Assembly (NCBI RefSeq): GCF_009796785.1
Contig: NZ_CP047026.1
Span: 2,068,001-2,132,000, forward strand
Direction: 5' to 3'
DNA length: 64,000 nt
From: Polaribacter sp. L3A8
GTDB lineage: Bacteria > Bacteroidota > Bacteroidia > Flavobacteriales > Flavobacteriaceae
The position numbers and the translations under genes were made by a program. The notes beneath the pieces are model-generated. The model saw only the letters and a program-made list of their open reading frames with translations. It was not told the DNA's origin and ran no database searches. The stretch's first letter is position 1. The number at the start of each line of letters is the position of its first letter. This document shows positions 54,095 through 63,333 of the stretch, one piece after another.

Positions 54095-56404
54095 TTAATA
54101 CATCAATTTCATTACTAAATTTTCTTCAGTTTTTATTTTACCAGAATTACTTAATGTATTTTTAGATTCGATATTATTTTTTGCTCCCCATAAGATAGAA
54201 ACATATTCAACTTTATTATTTGTAAATGTATTTTTGGTAATATTTACGTTTACAATACCTCTATGATTTAATAACATACCGTTCTTTTCCTTGCTTCCAC
54301 AATTGGTAAAAGTACTATTAGACACTAATAAGTTTCCACCAATAGTAGACTCATCATAACCACCTCTATAATAATCTATCACGTTTTGCTGTACGTTTGT
54401 AAAGTTACAATTTTCAATAGTTAAATATTCTGTATTGTAATCTCCTCTATCATTTGTTTCCTCAGATAATTCAATTCCGTTTTCACAATTAGAAATTGAT
54501 GTATTTGTAAAAGTAATTGTTTCTGCAAATGTTTGTTTGTAAGCTTTTAAAACATAATTAAAGTTATTAATTTCACATCCGGTTACACTTAAACCAAAAT
54601 GATTAGACATGTTTTCTTTTAAACTAGCAAAAAGTAATTGCTTATCATTTCCTGTAAGTACCATATTTTTGATATTTAAAATACCGTAAGGATTCAATTC
54701 AAATGCTGGTACGCTCTCTGATCCTGTAAAAACAATTTCTGCTTTTTCATTTTCTTTGGATTGAATGGTAATTGTTTTATTAATTACAATCGCTTTAGAA
54801 ACAGCATACTTACCTGCACTTAATGCAATGATATCTCCTGGATTTGCTGCTGCAATTTTTTCTTCTAAATCTCCTTTAGCAGTTGTAGCCACAATAACTG
54901 TAGGTTCTTTAGCTTCTATTACATTAGAATACCAGTTTGCTCCATATTTTGTTTTATCTAAAATTAAAGGATCTTTTAATTCTCCTTTAATCGTTGCTCC
55001 AATAGAATTAGAATTTGCTCTAGAATTTCCAAAAAGATCATCGGTAATAGTATCAAAACCAAATCCACCATAGATTTCCAAACCACTTGCTAATTGAGGA
55101 ATGTAGATATTATCGCTTAATTTTGATAACTCAAATTTACTTGCAGTAATTCTTTTAGCATCTCCAAAATCTACTCCTTGGTTATTAATGATGTTATTTT
55201 TAAAAGTTACACCATCTGCTTTGTCATGTTCTATAATAGGATTCTTATCTCCTTCTTTATTATAAATTACATTATTAGCAACAACACTTCTTAGCGCTCT
55301 TGCAGAACGAATTTCTGATTTTGGTAATACAGCTGCTTGTGCAATATTTGTACCTACACCAAATTGCCAAGGCGATTTACAATTTACATAGGTATTAAAT
55401 GCCACAACAACATCTGTAACTTGATTGTATCTATTTAATGGAGATTTAGGAATACCATTCATAACTGCTAATGGACTCCTAAAGTTTTCACCTATAATAT
55501 TATAAAAATAGTTATTGATAATCCAATGTCCTGTGTTAACAATTCTAATTCCACCAAATTGTTTGTTTTTACCATCACCAATAAAATAATTACCATCAAT
55601 TGTAGCATAATTACCATGACGCGTAACTACAGACCCTTCACTTTTATAGAACACATTGTTCTTAATAATATTGAAATTTGTTTTACTAGAAATAATTTCA
55701 ACTTCACCATTACATTCTTCAAATAAATTATTTGCAATCGTTGTGTTACTTGGAGACATAGATGTAAAACTACTTCCTAATTGAATAGATTCTCCTCTAG
55801 CCCCACCTTTTCTAGGTCTTGGTCCAAAATGATTATTTATAATTTTGTGGTAATTTCTAATACTTTGGTTTCCTTTTAAATCTACTCTTACTGTTGGTCC
55901 TCCGTTTGTTTTACCAGCAATATAACAATTACTTAATTCGTTATGTGTACCATAAAACTGAACCCATAAATCATCTTTATCTCTCTGTAATTGGTTATAA
56001 TCTAAAATTACACAATTAGTAACTTTACTATAATTTGCTACTTTTTGTTCTGTTACTTTAAAAGCAATCGCATCTTTTGTTGGCGAATACCCTTTTCTAA
56101 AATAAAGCCCGCTTACTTGTAAATAAGAACCCCCAATCTCTAAATTAGACACTCCTTCAATAAATACTTTACCTGGTGTTTCTGCTTTTAAAACAATAGG
56201 CTTTTCTTTTGTTCCATCACCTATAAACTCTATTTCTATATTTTTGTAGGTGCCGTTTTTAATAACAATAACATCACCAGCTTTTGCATTTTTTGTTGCT
56301 TCAATTAATTCTGAATTATTACCTACTATAATTTCATTTGTAACATTTTCTTTACAAGAAAGAAGTGTTAAAAATAAACTGATAATTAGAAATGATTTTT
56401 TCAT
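54095..56404 (-). CDS. PL6 alginate lyase, lipoprotein
   Basis: 769 residues. The lipoprotein signal ends LFLTLLSC (about C17). The N-terminal chondroitinase-B-like right-handed beta helix (about 25-430) has the PL6 motif NNHFGPRPRKGGARGESIQL with catalytic Lys/Arg region, followed by a second parallel beta-helix domain (about 480-769). It acts on alginate at the cell surface. It is 18 bp downstream of the PL7 gene and shares its promoter. Confidence 0.92.
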   Translation of the reverse strand: MKKSFLIISLFLTLLSCKENVTNEIIVGNNSELIEATKNAKAGDVIVIKNGTYKNIEIEFIGDGTKEKPIVLKAETPGKVFIEGVSNLEIGGSYLQVSGLYFRKGYSPTKDAIAFKVTEQKVANYSKVTNCVILDYNQLQRDKDDLWVQFYGTHNELSNCYIAGKTNGGPTVRVDLKGNQSIRNYHKIINNHFGPRPRKGGARGESIQLGSSFTSMSPSNTTIANNLFEECNGEVEIISSKTNFNIIKNNVFYKSEGSVVTRHGNYATIDGNYFIGDGKNKQFGGIRIVNTGHWIINNYFYNIIGENFRSPLAVMNGIPKSPLNRYNQVTDVVVAFNTYVNCKSPWQFGVGTNIAQAAVLPKSEIRSARALRSVVANNVIYNKEGDKNPIIEHDKADGVTFKNNIINNQGVDFGDAKRITASKFELSKLSDNIYIPQLASGLEIYGGFGFDTITDDLFGNSRANSNSIGATIKGELKDPLILDKTKYGANWYSNVIEAKEPTVIVATTAKGDLEEKIAAANPGDIIALSAGKYAVSKAIVINKTITIQSKENEKAEIVFTGSESVPAFELNPYGILNIKNMVLTGNDKQLLFASLKENMSNHFGLSVTGCEINNFNYVLKAYKQTFAETITFTNTSISNCENGIELSEETNDRGDYNTEYLTIENCNFTNVQQNVIDYYRGGYDESTIGGNLLVSNSTFTNCGSKEKNGMLLNHRGIVNVNITKNTFTNNKVEYVSILWGAKNNIESKNTLSNSGKIKTEENLVMKLMY

Positions 56405-56422
56405 AAAAATTTATATAAATGA

Positions 56423-57343
56423 TTAATGTGATACTGATAAAGAATAATATTTTAACTTAGAAAAAGCACCAGAATCTGTTGTATTCAAATAATTCCCTGC
56501 TTTGTAATAATTTTGAAAAGGCCATTTGGCTAAACTTATATCTTTATAAATATAAGGATTTTCATTGTTTAGTTGTAATTCAATTCTTCCTTTAGTTACC
56601 TTAATACTAAATTGAAACTCATTAAAACCTACGGTACCCATATTGTATTTTTCGTCAGTCCAAGTACTGCTAGATACATCTAATAGGTTATTTCCTGTTG
56701 TATTTTCGTTTACCAAAGATTTTTTATAAACCCATAAATCTCCATCAATCCAGGTCATTTTTATTAAAGGAGGACCATTATTTGATGAAAAACCATGTTT
56801 TTGCATATCTTCAATAGAAATTACACCATGAATTTGCATTACAATTACTCTATGATATTCACTAGAAGATGATTTATCTTTAGAGACTTCTAGCATTTTC
56901 AATTTCCCTACTATAGTTCCACCAGTTTCTAAAGTCCAATTAACTTTAGAGTCAGAAGGCTTAATTAACTCTCTTAATTCAGTTCTAGAATACTTACTAT
57001 TAGCCGTAGCGTTTAATGGAAATGCATAAAAAACAATAGAAGCATCTGTTGTATCATCATACATGTAGGGTTGTACAGCTTTTATAGTTCTGTATTTTCC
57101 ATTTATTAATTCATCTGGTTTATATTCATCCGGACTACCATTGTTATCTTCATCTACAGGTAAAGTTACTTTCCAATTAGAAAAATCTATATCTACATAA
57201 TTTACCAAATTGTCCCCCTCACTATTATCTTCTTCTTCAATTTTAACGGGTAATTCTTCTATAGTATCATCTTTAGAAGTACAACAAATCAGCGTAAAAA
57301 AACTTAAGAAAGTAAAAACTAAAACTGTTTTTTTGAGAATCAT
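56423..57343 (-). CDS. PL7 alginate lyase, lipoprotein
   Basis: 306 residues from the chosen ATG (MILKKTVLVFTF), with lipobox TLICC. All three PL7 motifs are present: SRTELRE, VMQIHG (the QIH form) and YYKAGNYLN. An acidic DEDNNGSPDEY loop may bind calcium. It is an endolytic alginate lyase on a jelly-roll fold. An earlier ATG at 57370 would place the start inside the operator at 57359-57390, so 57343 is preferred. Confidence 0.94.
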   Translation of the reverse strand: MILKKTVLVFTFLSFFTLICCTSKDDTIEELPVKIEEEDNSEGDNLVNYVDIDFSNWKVTLPVDEDNNGSPDEYKPDELINGKYRTIKAVQPYMYDDTTDASIVFYAFPLNATANSKYSRTELRELIKPSDSKVNWTLETGGTIVGKLKMLEVSKDKSSSSEYHRVIVMQIHGVISIEDMQKHGFSSNNGPPLIKMTWIDGDLWVYKKSLVNENTTGNNLLDVSSSTWTDEKYNMGTVGFNEFQFSIKVTKGRIELQLNNENPYIYKDISLAKWPFQNYYKAGNYLNTTDSGAFSKLKYYSLSVSH

Positions 57344-57358
57344 AAAAAATGCATGTAA

Positions 57359-57390
57359 TTGGTTTACCAAATTGGTTTACCAAATATATG
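57359..57390. promoter_or_regulatory. Double operator and -7 box upstream of PL7-PL6
   Basis: TTGGTTTACCAA twice in tandem, then TATATTTG on the minus strand, 16 bp before the PL7 start. The likely transcription start falls inside the operator. Confidence 0.85.
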
Positions 57391-57510
57391 CACTTAATTT
57401 GATTTTAAAAAATTTAGAGCAGAAAATTTAGAGCAGATGTTATTTTCATGCCTAAATCATCAGAATAAACAACAAATTGATTATTAAGTAGTTTTAAATA
57501 AAAACAGTCC

Positions 57511-59892
57511 TTAATTAATGAGACCTATCGTATCAATATTATTATTTTTCTTTAATAATAAAGATTTTTTACTAGGAATAAAAAGAGCTTTATCTTCCCA
57601 TTTTGGGTTTTTATAAAGTATATTTTCTTTTTTAGCTTTGCCGCTTATTTTTACAAAACCGCTATTATAAATTAAACAATTAGAAATACTATTATTTGAT
57701 CCTTTTAAAGAAATAGGAGTTGTAACTTTAAAACTGTTTTCAAAAACAGAATTTGTAATTTCTACACTTCCAATTCCGTCTGTTCTAATAATTTTACCTT
57801 TTTGATCATTATAAACATTACTAAAAATAGAATTTTTTACAATTAAATTTCCTCCTGGTATTTCTGGGGTTACCGTTTTTCTGTAATAGTTTATAGCTGC
57901 TTCTTCAATATTTTCAAAAATAGAATTGTCTATAATAATAGTATTTGCATTGTATTTGCCCATAATATCTTTATCATAAGATAAATTTAAACCTCTATAA
58001 TTATTTTTAAAACTAGCGTTTTTAAAACTTAAAGTATCTGCTTGCGTACCATTATAAGCCTTAAAGACACTTCCTCCTTTTTTGTTTGTAAAGTTTTGAA
58101 ACGTAACATGATCTACAAACAAGTTATACAACCCTGCTTCTTGTTTATCCGGAGAAACAATAGCATATTTTAAATTAGAATTTTCTCCATCTAAAATAGC
58201 ATTTTTAAGATTTAAATAAACACCTTCGTTAACTCTAATAAGATAATCAATAGGTTTGTCTAAATCTTTTTTTGCTTTTATAATTGTTCCTCCATTTTTG
58301 TCTCCAACAATTGTAATATTTTTAGAAACTTTAATTTTATTTTCTAAAATATACTCTCCAGAAGTTAAATTTAATATAGATCCTGGTGCTGCTTTATCAA
58401 TTGCTTTTCTTAGTGTTTCTGCACCTGGTGCCACCGAAATTTCAAGAGGTTTTACAATTGGAGCAACAATAGTAGGTGTCCAAGCTGTACCTGCCCTTAA
58501 CTTTAAAGCCTTGGGTAGTATTTTAGAATCTAGATTAAAAGCACCTGCAGTAAACACTGTACGAACAGCATTGGTAATATCCTTATTAAAACTTTTATCA
58601 TTTTTAGAAGTAACTAGTAAATTTTGGTTATTTGCTGTAGGTATAAGAAAAGCCCCAAGTTCCTTCCAATCTATTTTTGTAGCGATAAAACCTTCTAAAT
58701 TTTGTTTTGTAGGTACATCTATATAATTGTTCTTAAAGTTAATGCCAGAAACATCATCAACAAACAAAATGTTAGTATCCGTTTTGGTATTATAAATTAA
58801 GTTATTAGAAAAGTTAGTATTAATAGGAGCTAACGTTTTTTCGGAATCTTTACCTTCTCCAAAAGAAATAGGACCCGAATTTATAATTGTATTATTCTGA
58901 ATATCTACATTTTTAACTTGTTCATACCTATTTAAAGGCGAATTTGGTACACCATTCATAACTACAATTGGTCCTCTAAAACCATCACCTTCTAAACCAA
59001 CAAATAAATTATTTCTAATTATATGATTAGAATTTATAATTCTAACTCCCCCTGTTTTAGAAACACCATTTCCTAAAAACACATTTCTTTCTACTAACGC
59101 ATTATCACCATGCCTAAGCGTTAAAGCACCTTTACTTCCTACAAATAAGTTATCTCTATAAATATTGTCTCCAGACTTGTTAGAAATAATTTCTATCTCT
59201 CCATCACAATTGGCAAAAACATTTCTTTCTACTAAAGTTTTTGATGATTTTTTAGAATTTTCGCTTGTACCAATTCTAATCGTTTCACCTCCATTTGCAC
59301 CCAATTCTTCTCGTGGTCCAAAAATATTATTATCTATTCTATGATTATTTTCTGTATGTTCTTGTCCTTTAAGCCAAACAACAAAAGTTGTACCCGGACT
59401 AGTTTTTCCTGTAAAGTTATTATGATCTACTCTATTATTCTTACCCCAAAGGTCTACCCAATGGTCTTTTATTCCATTGTCAACGGTAACATAAGAAATA
59501 GTACAATTTGTTAAACGACAGTTGTTGGCAAAAGTTTTTGAATCTTTTTTAAACTGCACAACCGATTTATAGGATGAATGCCCATCTTTAAACCATAAAC
59601 CAGTAACTATTACATATTCTCCATAAATGTTTAAAGTAGAATTACCTGTTATTATTACTTCTCCAGGAACTTCCGCTTTTATTAAAATTGGTTTTCCTTC
59701 TTCACCTTTTCCAAATGCATTTAATTCAACATCTTGCCAAACTCCTTTTTTTAACACAATTATATCTCCAGCTTTTGCTGATTTAATAGTGTTATTGTAT
59801 TCTGTAATATTAGACACTATTTGTTCTTGAGCAGAAAAATTAACAGTTCTTAAAGTAAAAATAATGATAAGTATAAAGACAGTGTTTTTCAT
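57511..59892 (-). CDS. PL6 alginate lyase, secreted
   Basis: 793 residues from the chosen ATG (MKNTVFILIIIF). The Sec signal peptide ends near FSAQEQ, without a lipobox, so this protein is not surface-anchored by lipid. The N-terminal beta helix has NNIFGPREELGANGGETIRI (PL6 core), followed by a second beta-helix domain, as in the two-domain PL6 enzymes. It is separated from the PL7 unit by its own double operator. The ten residues before the chosen Met lack signal-peptide character. Confidence 0.92.
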   Translation of the reverse strand: MKNTVFILIIIFTLRTVNFSAQEQIVSNITEYNNTIKSAKAGDIIVLKKGVWQDVELNAFGKGEEGKPILIKAEVPGEVIITGNSTLNIYGEYVIVTGLWFKDGHSSYKSVVQFKKDSKTFANNCRLTNCTISYVTVDNGIKDHWVDLWGKNNRVDHNNFTGKTSPGTTFVVWLKGQEHTENNHRIDNNIFGPREELGANGGETIRIGTSENSKKSSKTLVERNVFANCDGEIEIISNKSGDNIYRDNLFVGSKGALTLRHGDNALVERNVFLGNGVSKTGGVRIINSNHIIRNNLFVGLEGDGFRGPIVVMNGVPNSPLNRYEQVKNVDIQNNTIINSGPISFGEGKDSEKTLAPINTNFSNNLIYNTKTDTNILFVDDVSGINFKNNYIDVPTKQNLEGFIATKIDWKELGAFLIPTANNQNLLVTSKNDKSFNKDITNAVRTVFTAGAFNLDSKILPKALKLRAGTAWTPTIVAPIVKPLEISVAPGAETLRKAIDKAAPGSILNLTSGEYILENKIKVSKNITIVGDKNGGTIIKAKKDLDKPIDYLIRVNEGVYLNLKNAILDGENSNLKYAIVSPDKQEAGLYNLFVDHVTFQNFTNKKGGSVFKAYNGTQADTLSFKNASFKNNYRGLNLSYDKDIMGKYNANTIIIDNSIFENIEEAAINYYRKTVTPEIPGGNLIVKNSIFSNVYNDQKGKIIRTDGIGSVEITNSVFENSFKVTTPISLKGSNNSISNCLIYNSGFVKISGKAKKENILYKNPKWEDKALFIPSKKSLLLKKNNNIDTIGLIN

Positions 59893-59950
59893 AAAAGAAT
59901 AATTTATTACAGATATTATCAAATCAAAAAAAAATCAGTTTATAAAAATA

Positions 59951-59983
59951 AACTGGTAAACCAATTTGGTTAACCAAATATAC
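59951..59983. promoter_or_regulatory. Double operator upstream of the secreted PL6
   Basis: CTGGTAAACCAA and TTGGTTAACCAA in tandem followed by AATATAC, a TATATTTG-like box on the minus strand. From here to 60299 no gene is seen; TTAAAGGAGGATTCGCCTGT at 60222-60241 is notable but unexplained. Confidence 0.82.
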
Positions 59984-60299
59984 AAATTTATATCAAATAA
60001 AAAAAACACTGAAACATTCAAGAAATAAATAACACAACGCTATCATTTATAATTTAAGTAATTCTAATCATTTAGTGATTAGTTTCTAAACATTGTTTAA
60101 AATAAGTAGAAACTAATACATTCCTTCAAATATATAGGCTATAAAAACAACTATCTCTCTAGTTACTAAGCAATAAGAACACTCTAAACAACTACAATTT
60201 ATAAAACAGTGTAAATACCTTTATTAAAGGAGGATTCGCCTGTACTTAGAGTTAAAAGAACAAACTAAATTTGAAAAACTAATCAAATACCTAAAAATC

Positions 60300-60401
60300 A
60301 TGAAAACACAATTGAATAAGAAATTATCAAATTTAAAAACAAACCAAGAAGTTTGTGTACAAAAAACATCCTTTATAAAAAATATGTTTTGTATAAAATA
60401 A
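60300..60401 (+). CDS. Short ORF before the T9SS cargo gene, possible leader peptide
   Basis: 33 codons, MKTQLNKKLSNLKTNQEVCV to NMFCIK-stop, ending 59 bp before the next start. It is lysine-rich with two cysteines and no recognised motif. It may be a leader peptide or chance. Confidence 0.3.
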   Translation: MKTQLNKKLSNLKTNQEVCVQKTSFIKNMFCIK

Positions 60402-60460
60402 ACACAAAGACGGTATCCGAAAAGTCTTCAATTAAGAGTAGGAAATTTAAACCAAACATT

Positions 60461-63028
60461 ATGAAAACAACTACACAATTTATCCTTGTAGCACTATTAC
60501 TAATAACCAATGTAGTAAGTGCACAAATTTACAAAGACACTATTATTCAAGTTAAAGAACGTAAATTAAACTACGAATATGATATACAATGGACTAAACC
60601 AAGATTAGCTAAAGAAATTAATATTTTTATAGAAGATCAATACAAACCAACATTAAAATCTTCTGCACAAATTAAATCTATATTAGATAAAATTCCATTA
60701 TCAGAAAATGCATGTAAAAATGGTGGTTTCGAAGATGATTATGCTGGATGGACAGGAATAGGATTAAAACATTCTATACAAACGTTACCTATAGAAAACG
60801 GATTAATTTTAAACCCAGGTGTAGCAGCTTTACCTTTTACAGGTCCTGCACATGGTCAAAATCATACATCCATTCAGCTTTCTGGTCTAGACCCCATAAT
60901 ATCAACAGCTAGCCCATCTTATCCGTTACAAAGAACTGCACCTGGTACATCAGGAACAAAATCTTTACGTCTAGGTAATGATGCCGCAGGCCACAGTGCA
61001 GAAGCAGTAGCAAAACGTTTTGTAGTTACAGCAGAAAATGCTAAATATTATTTTCAATATGCAATAGTAATGGATAAAAGTCATTCTGGAACCAATGGAG
61101 ATGCCAACGGATCTGAAGTGTTTTTTGCAGCAGAAGCAGTAGATATGTCTGGTAATACTATAGATAAAATTATAGATATCGGTAACCCAAGTAACCCATT
61201 TATTAATGCCGTAAATTCTGGAAGAACTTATTATAGAGACTGGCGTTGTGCATATTTAGACTTATCTAGTAAAATAGGTCAAGAGGTTGTAGTTATGTTT
61301 ATTAATTCAGATTGTTCTGCAGGTGGTCATAAAGGGTATACTTATATAGATGATGTATGTAAAGAATGTAAAAACACCAATGAAGGTTATATCGATTTAG
61401 ATTTAAAAGGAAAAGAATGTATCGATGAAAAAAACACTTATGGTGGTAGTTTTGATGTTCCTAAAGGTGCCGTTAATGTAAACATATCGCTAGATATTTA
61501 TCAAAGTAACGCAATCGTTGCAACAAATAATACACCTACAATTACATCAAATAACTATTCTTTTAATATAGCAGCAGCATTGTTTCCAAACCAAACTTCT
61601 GGTACATGTTACGATATAGTAACTAAATTAACTTTTGATTTAGTAGATTTAAATGGAAATTTACAAACAGTAACACAATATTCTTCAAATCCAGTATTAG
61701 GAGTTCAAGATGGACAAACATCTGGTATAAATAATGATGTTTGTTTTTGTGATAATAATGATGGAGCCTATTGTTGTGATGCTACAAACTTAGTCGACAA
61801 TGCAAATTTTGAAGCAGGAAACACAGGTTTTTCTAGCGATTATTCTCAAACAGCTACAACATTTCCAGGAGAATACAATGTAACAACAACAGCAGCCGCT
61901 TTCGGAGCAAATATTAAAGATCACTCTTATTGTGCAGACCCAACAACCTATGCTAGCAATAATAAATTTTTGGTAGTAAACGGAAAAACACAACAAGCAG
62001 GTTCAAGCACCGTATGGGAACAAACATTAACAGGATTAGAAAAAGGTAAAACATATAAAGTATGTGCTAATTTTAAAAACATGCCGCAATGTACCTTTGA
62101 TATAAAACCACAAGTAACCTTAGAAGCAGCAAGTTCTAACGCAATGTTTACCGTTAACATGGCAACTACAGACCCTTGCGCATGGCAAACAGAAACAATT
62201 AACTTTACTGCAACAGGTACAACAGAAACTGTAAAAATAATTTTAAATGAAACAGGTAATGGAGATGGAAATGATTTAGCTATAGATGATATTTATGTAG
62301 GCGAAGTAGAAGACCCAAATTTAGCAATTACAGTAGAACATGATGGTCTTACAAAAGCTATTACAGGTTCATTAAATTCAAACGGAACAACAGATGATAA
62401 ATTACATGGTAACTGTACAGATTATCATTGGTATGTTGCAGAAGTATCTTCATATCCTTCTATAGTAATAGATTGGAGCACTTTTGCACATGGTAATAAC
62501 ACTGGTAGTAATTTGCCACCTTTTGCAGGTACAACATCAACAAACACATGGAGTTTAACAACCAATTACCCTGGTTATACTTTTAATGATAATAAGTTAT
62601 ATATCATAGGAATGTATACACCAGCTTGTGGATGTTATGATAGCGGTTTTACATATCAATTAACCTTTAATAGTAAAACAAATCAAAATGCAGGATTAAC
62701 AGACGCACAAGAGCAAGAAATTATAGACGCTATATTAAACGGATTAACACCAAATAGTCAAGAATCAAATAAAAATACAAGCACTCTACAAAAAGCAAGT
62801 GTATATCCCAATCCAATAATAGATAATACAATAATAAGACTAGAAAATGATACCATAGAAAGTATTAAAATAATAAATACAAATGGTGCTACAGTATTTA
62901 CAGAAAAATATAAATCAGATGAAGAATCAGTAGGTTTAAACTTCTCAAAATACACAAACGGACTCTATTTAATAACAACACAAGGTACAAGCGGTAAAAC
63001 ATATACCAAAAAAATAATAAAACAATAA
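60461..63028 (+). CDS. Secreted multidomain protein with T9SS type A sorting domain
   Basis: 855 residues from the chosen ATG, which begins a signal peptide (MKTTTQFILVALLLITNVVS, cut after SAQ). Upstream in-frame codons are not signal-like. Two regions look like jelly-roll modules, NGGFEDDYAGWTGIGLK (about 85-300) and LVDNANFEAGNTGFSSDYS (about 450-620), with cysteine-rich links. The last about 75 residues form a type A C-terminal sorting domain (VYPNPIIDN..NGLYLITTQG..YTKKIIKQ). It is exported by T9SS; adhesion or glycan binding is possible, but no catalytic motif is recognised. Confidence 0.85.
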   Translation: MKTTTQFILVALLLITNVVSAQIYKDTIIQVKERKLNYEYDIQWTKPRLAKEINIFIEDQYKPTLKSSAQIKSILDKIPLSENACKNGGFEDDYAGWTGIGLKHSIQTLPIENGLILNPGVAALPFTGPAHGQNHTSIQLSGLDPIISTASPSYPLQRTAPGTSGTKSLRLGNDAAGHSAEAVAKRFVVTAENAKYYFQYAIVMDKSHSGTNGDANGSEVFFAAEAVDMSGNTIDKIIDIGNPSNPFINAVNSGRTYYRDWRCAYLDLSSKIGQEVVVMFINSDCSAGGHKGYTYIDDVCKECKNTNEGYIDLDLKGKECIDEKNTYGGSFDVPKGAVNVNISLDIYQSNAIVATNNTPTITSNNYSFNIAAALFPNQTSGTCYDIVTKLTFDLVDLNGNLQTVTQYSSNPVLGVQDGQTSGINNDVCFCDNNDGAYCCDATNLVDNANFEAGNTGFSSDYSQTATTFPGEYNVTTTAAAFGANIKDHSYCADPTTYASNNKFLVVNGKTQQAGSSTVWEQTLTGLEKGKTYKVCANFKNMPQCTFDIKPQVTLEAASSNAMFTVNMATTDPCAWQTETINFTATGTTETVKIILNETGNGDGNDLAIDDIYVGEVEDPNLAITVEHDGLTKAITGSLNSNGTTDDKLHGNCTDYHWYVAEVSSYPSIVIDWSTFAHGNNTGSNLPPFAGTTSTNTWSLTTNYPGYTFNDNKLYIIGMYTPACGCYDSGFTYQLTFNSKTNQNAGLTDAQEQEIIDAILNGLTPNSQESNKNTSTLQKASVYPNPIIDNTIIRLENDTIESIKIINTNGATVFTEKYKSDEESVGLNFSKYTNGLYLITTQGTSGKTYTKKIIKQ

Positions 63029-63055
63029 TTTTATAAAAAAATAATTAAAGAAGCA

Positions 63056-63088
63056 AACCTGATACATATTGTATCAGGTTTTTTTTAT
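63056..63088 (+). terminator. Terminator of the T9SS cargo gene
   Basis: Perfect AACCTGATAC / GTATCAGGTT hairpin followed by eight T-rich bases, 27 bp after the stop. Confidence 0.92.
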
Positions 63089-63130
63089 AATTAAAAATTA
63101 TCAATACCATAAATAATAAATTCATTTCTA

Positions 63131-63256
63131 GGGCGTGCCCATTTTTTATTGAAGAATCTTAAAAGAAATAATAATTCGTAATAAAAATGGTCAGGCTTTA
63201 CGTTTCAAGTCCTCGTTCGTACCTCACTGTGGGCTTTCCACTGCAATCCTTCACGC
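63131..63256. repeat. Structured intergenic element, member B
   Basis: 126 bp. The outer stem is GGGCGTG / CACGC. Arm CCCATTTTTTATT (63138-63150) pairs with AATAAAAATGG (63180-63190). Then come the block TCAGGCTTTACG, a variable apical part, and the block CCACTGCAATC before CACGC. The block order is the same as in member A (9600-9698). Confidence 0.65.
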
Positions 63257-63333
63257 AAGCAAAACTCATTTACAAATCAGAAAATTGTGACTTACTAGAA
63301 TAATATTATATCCTTTAATTTATTATCTTTTTA

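Noticed and set aside
58256-58726. 156-residue plus-strand frame antisense to PL6
   Set aside because: It is the antisense of a beta-helix coding region with no independent signals.
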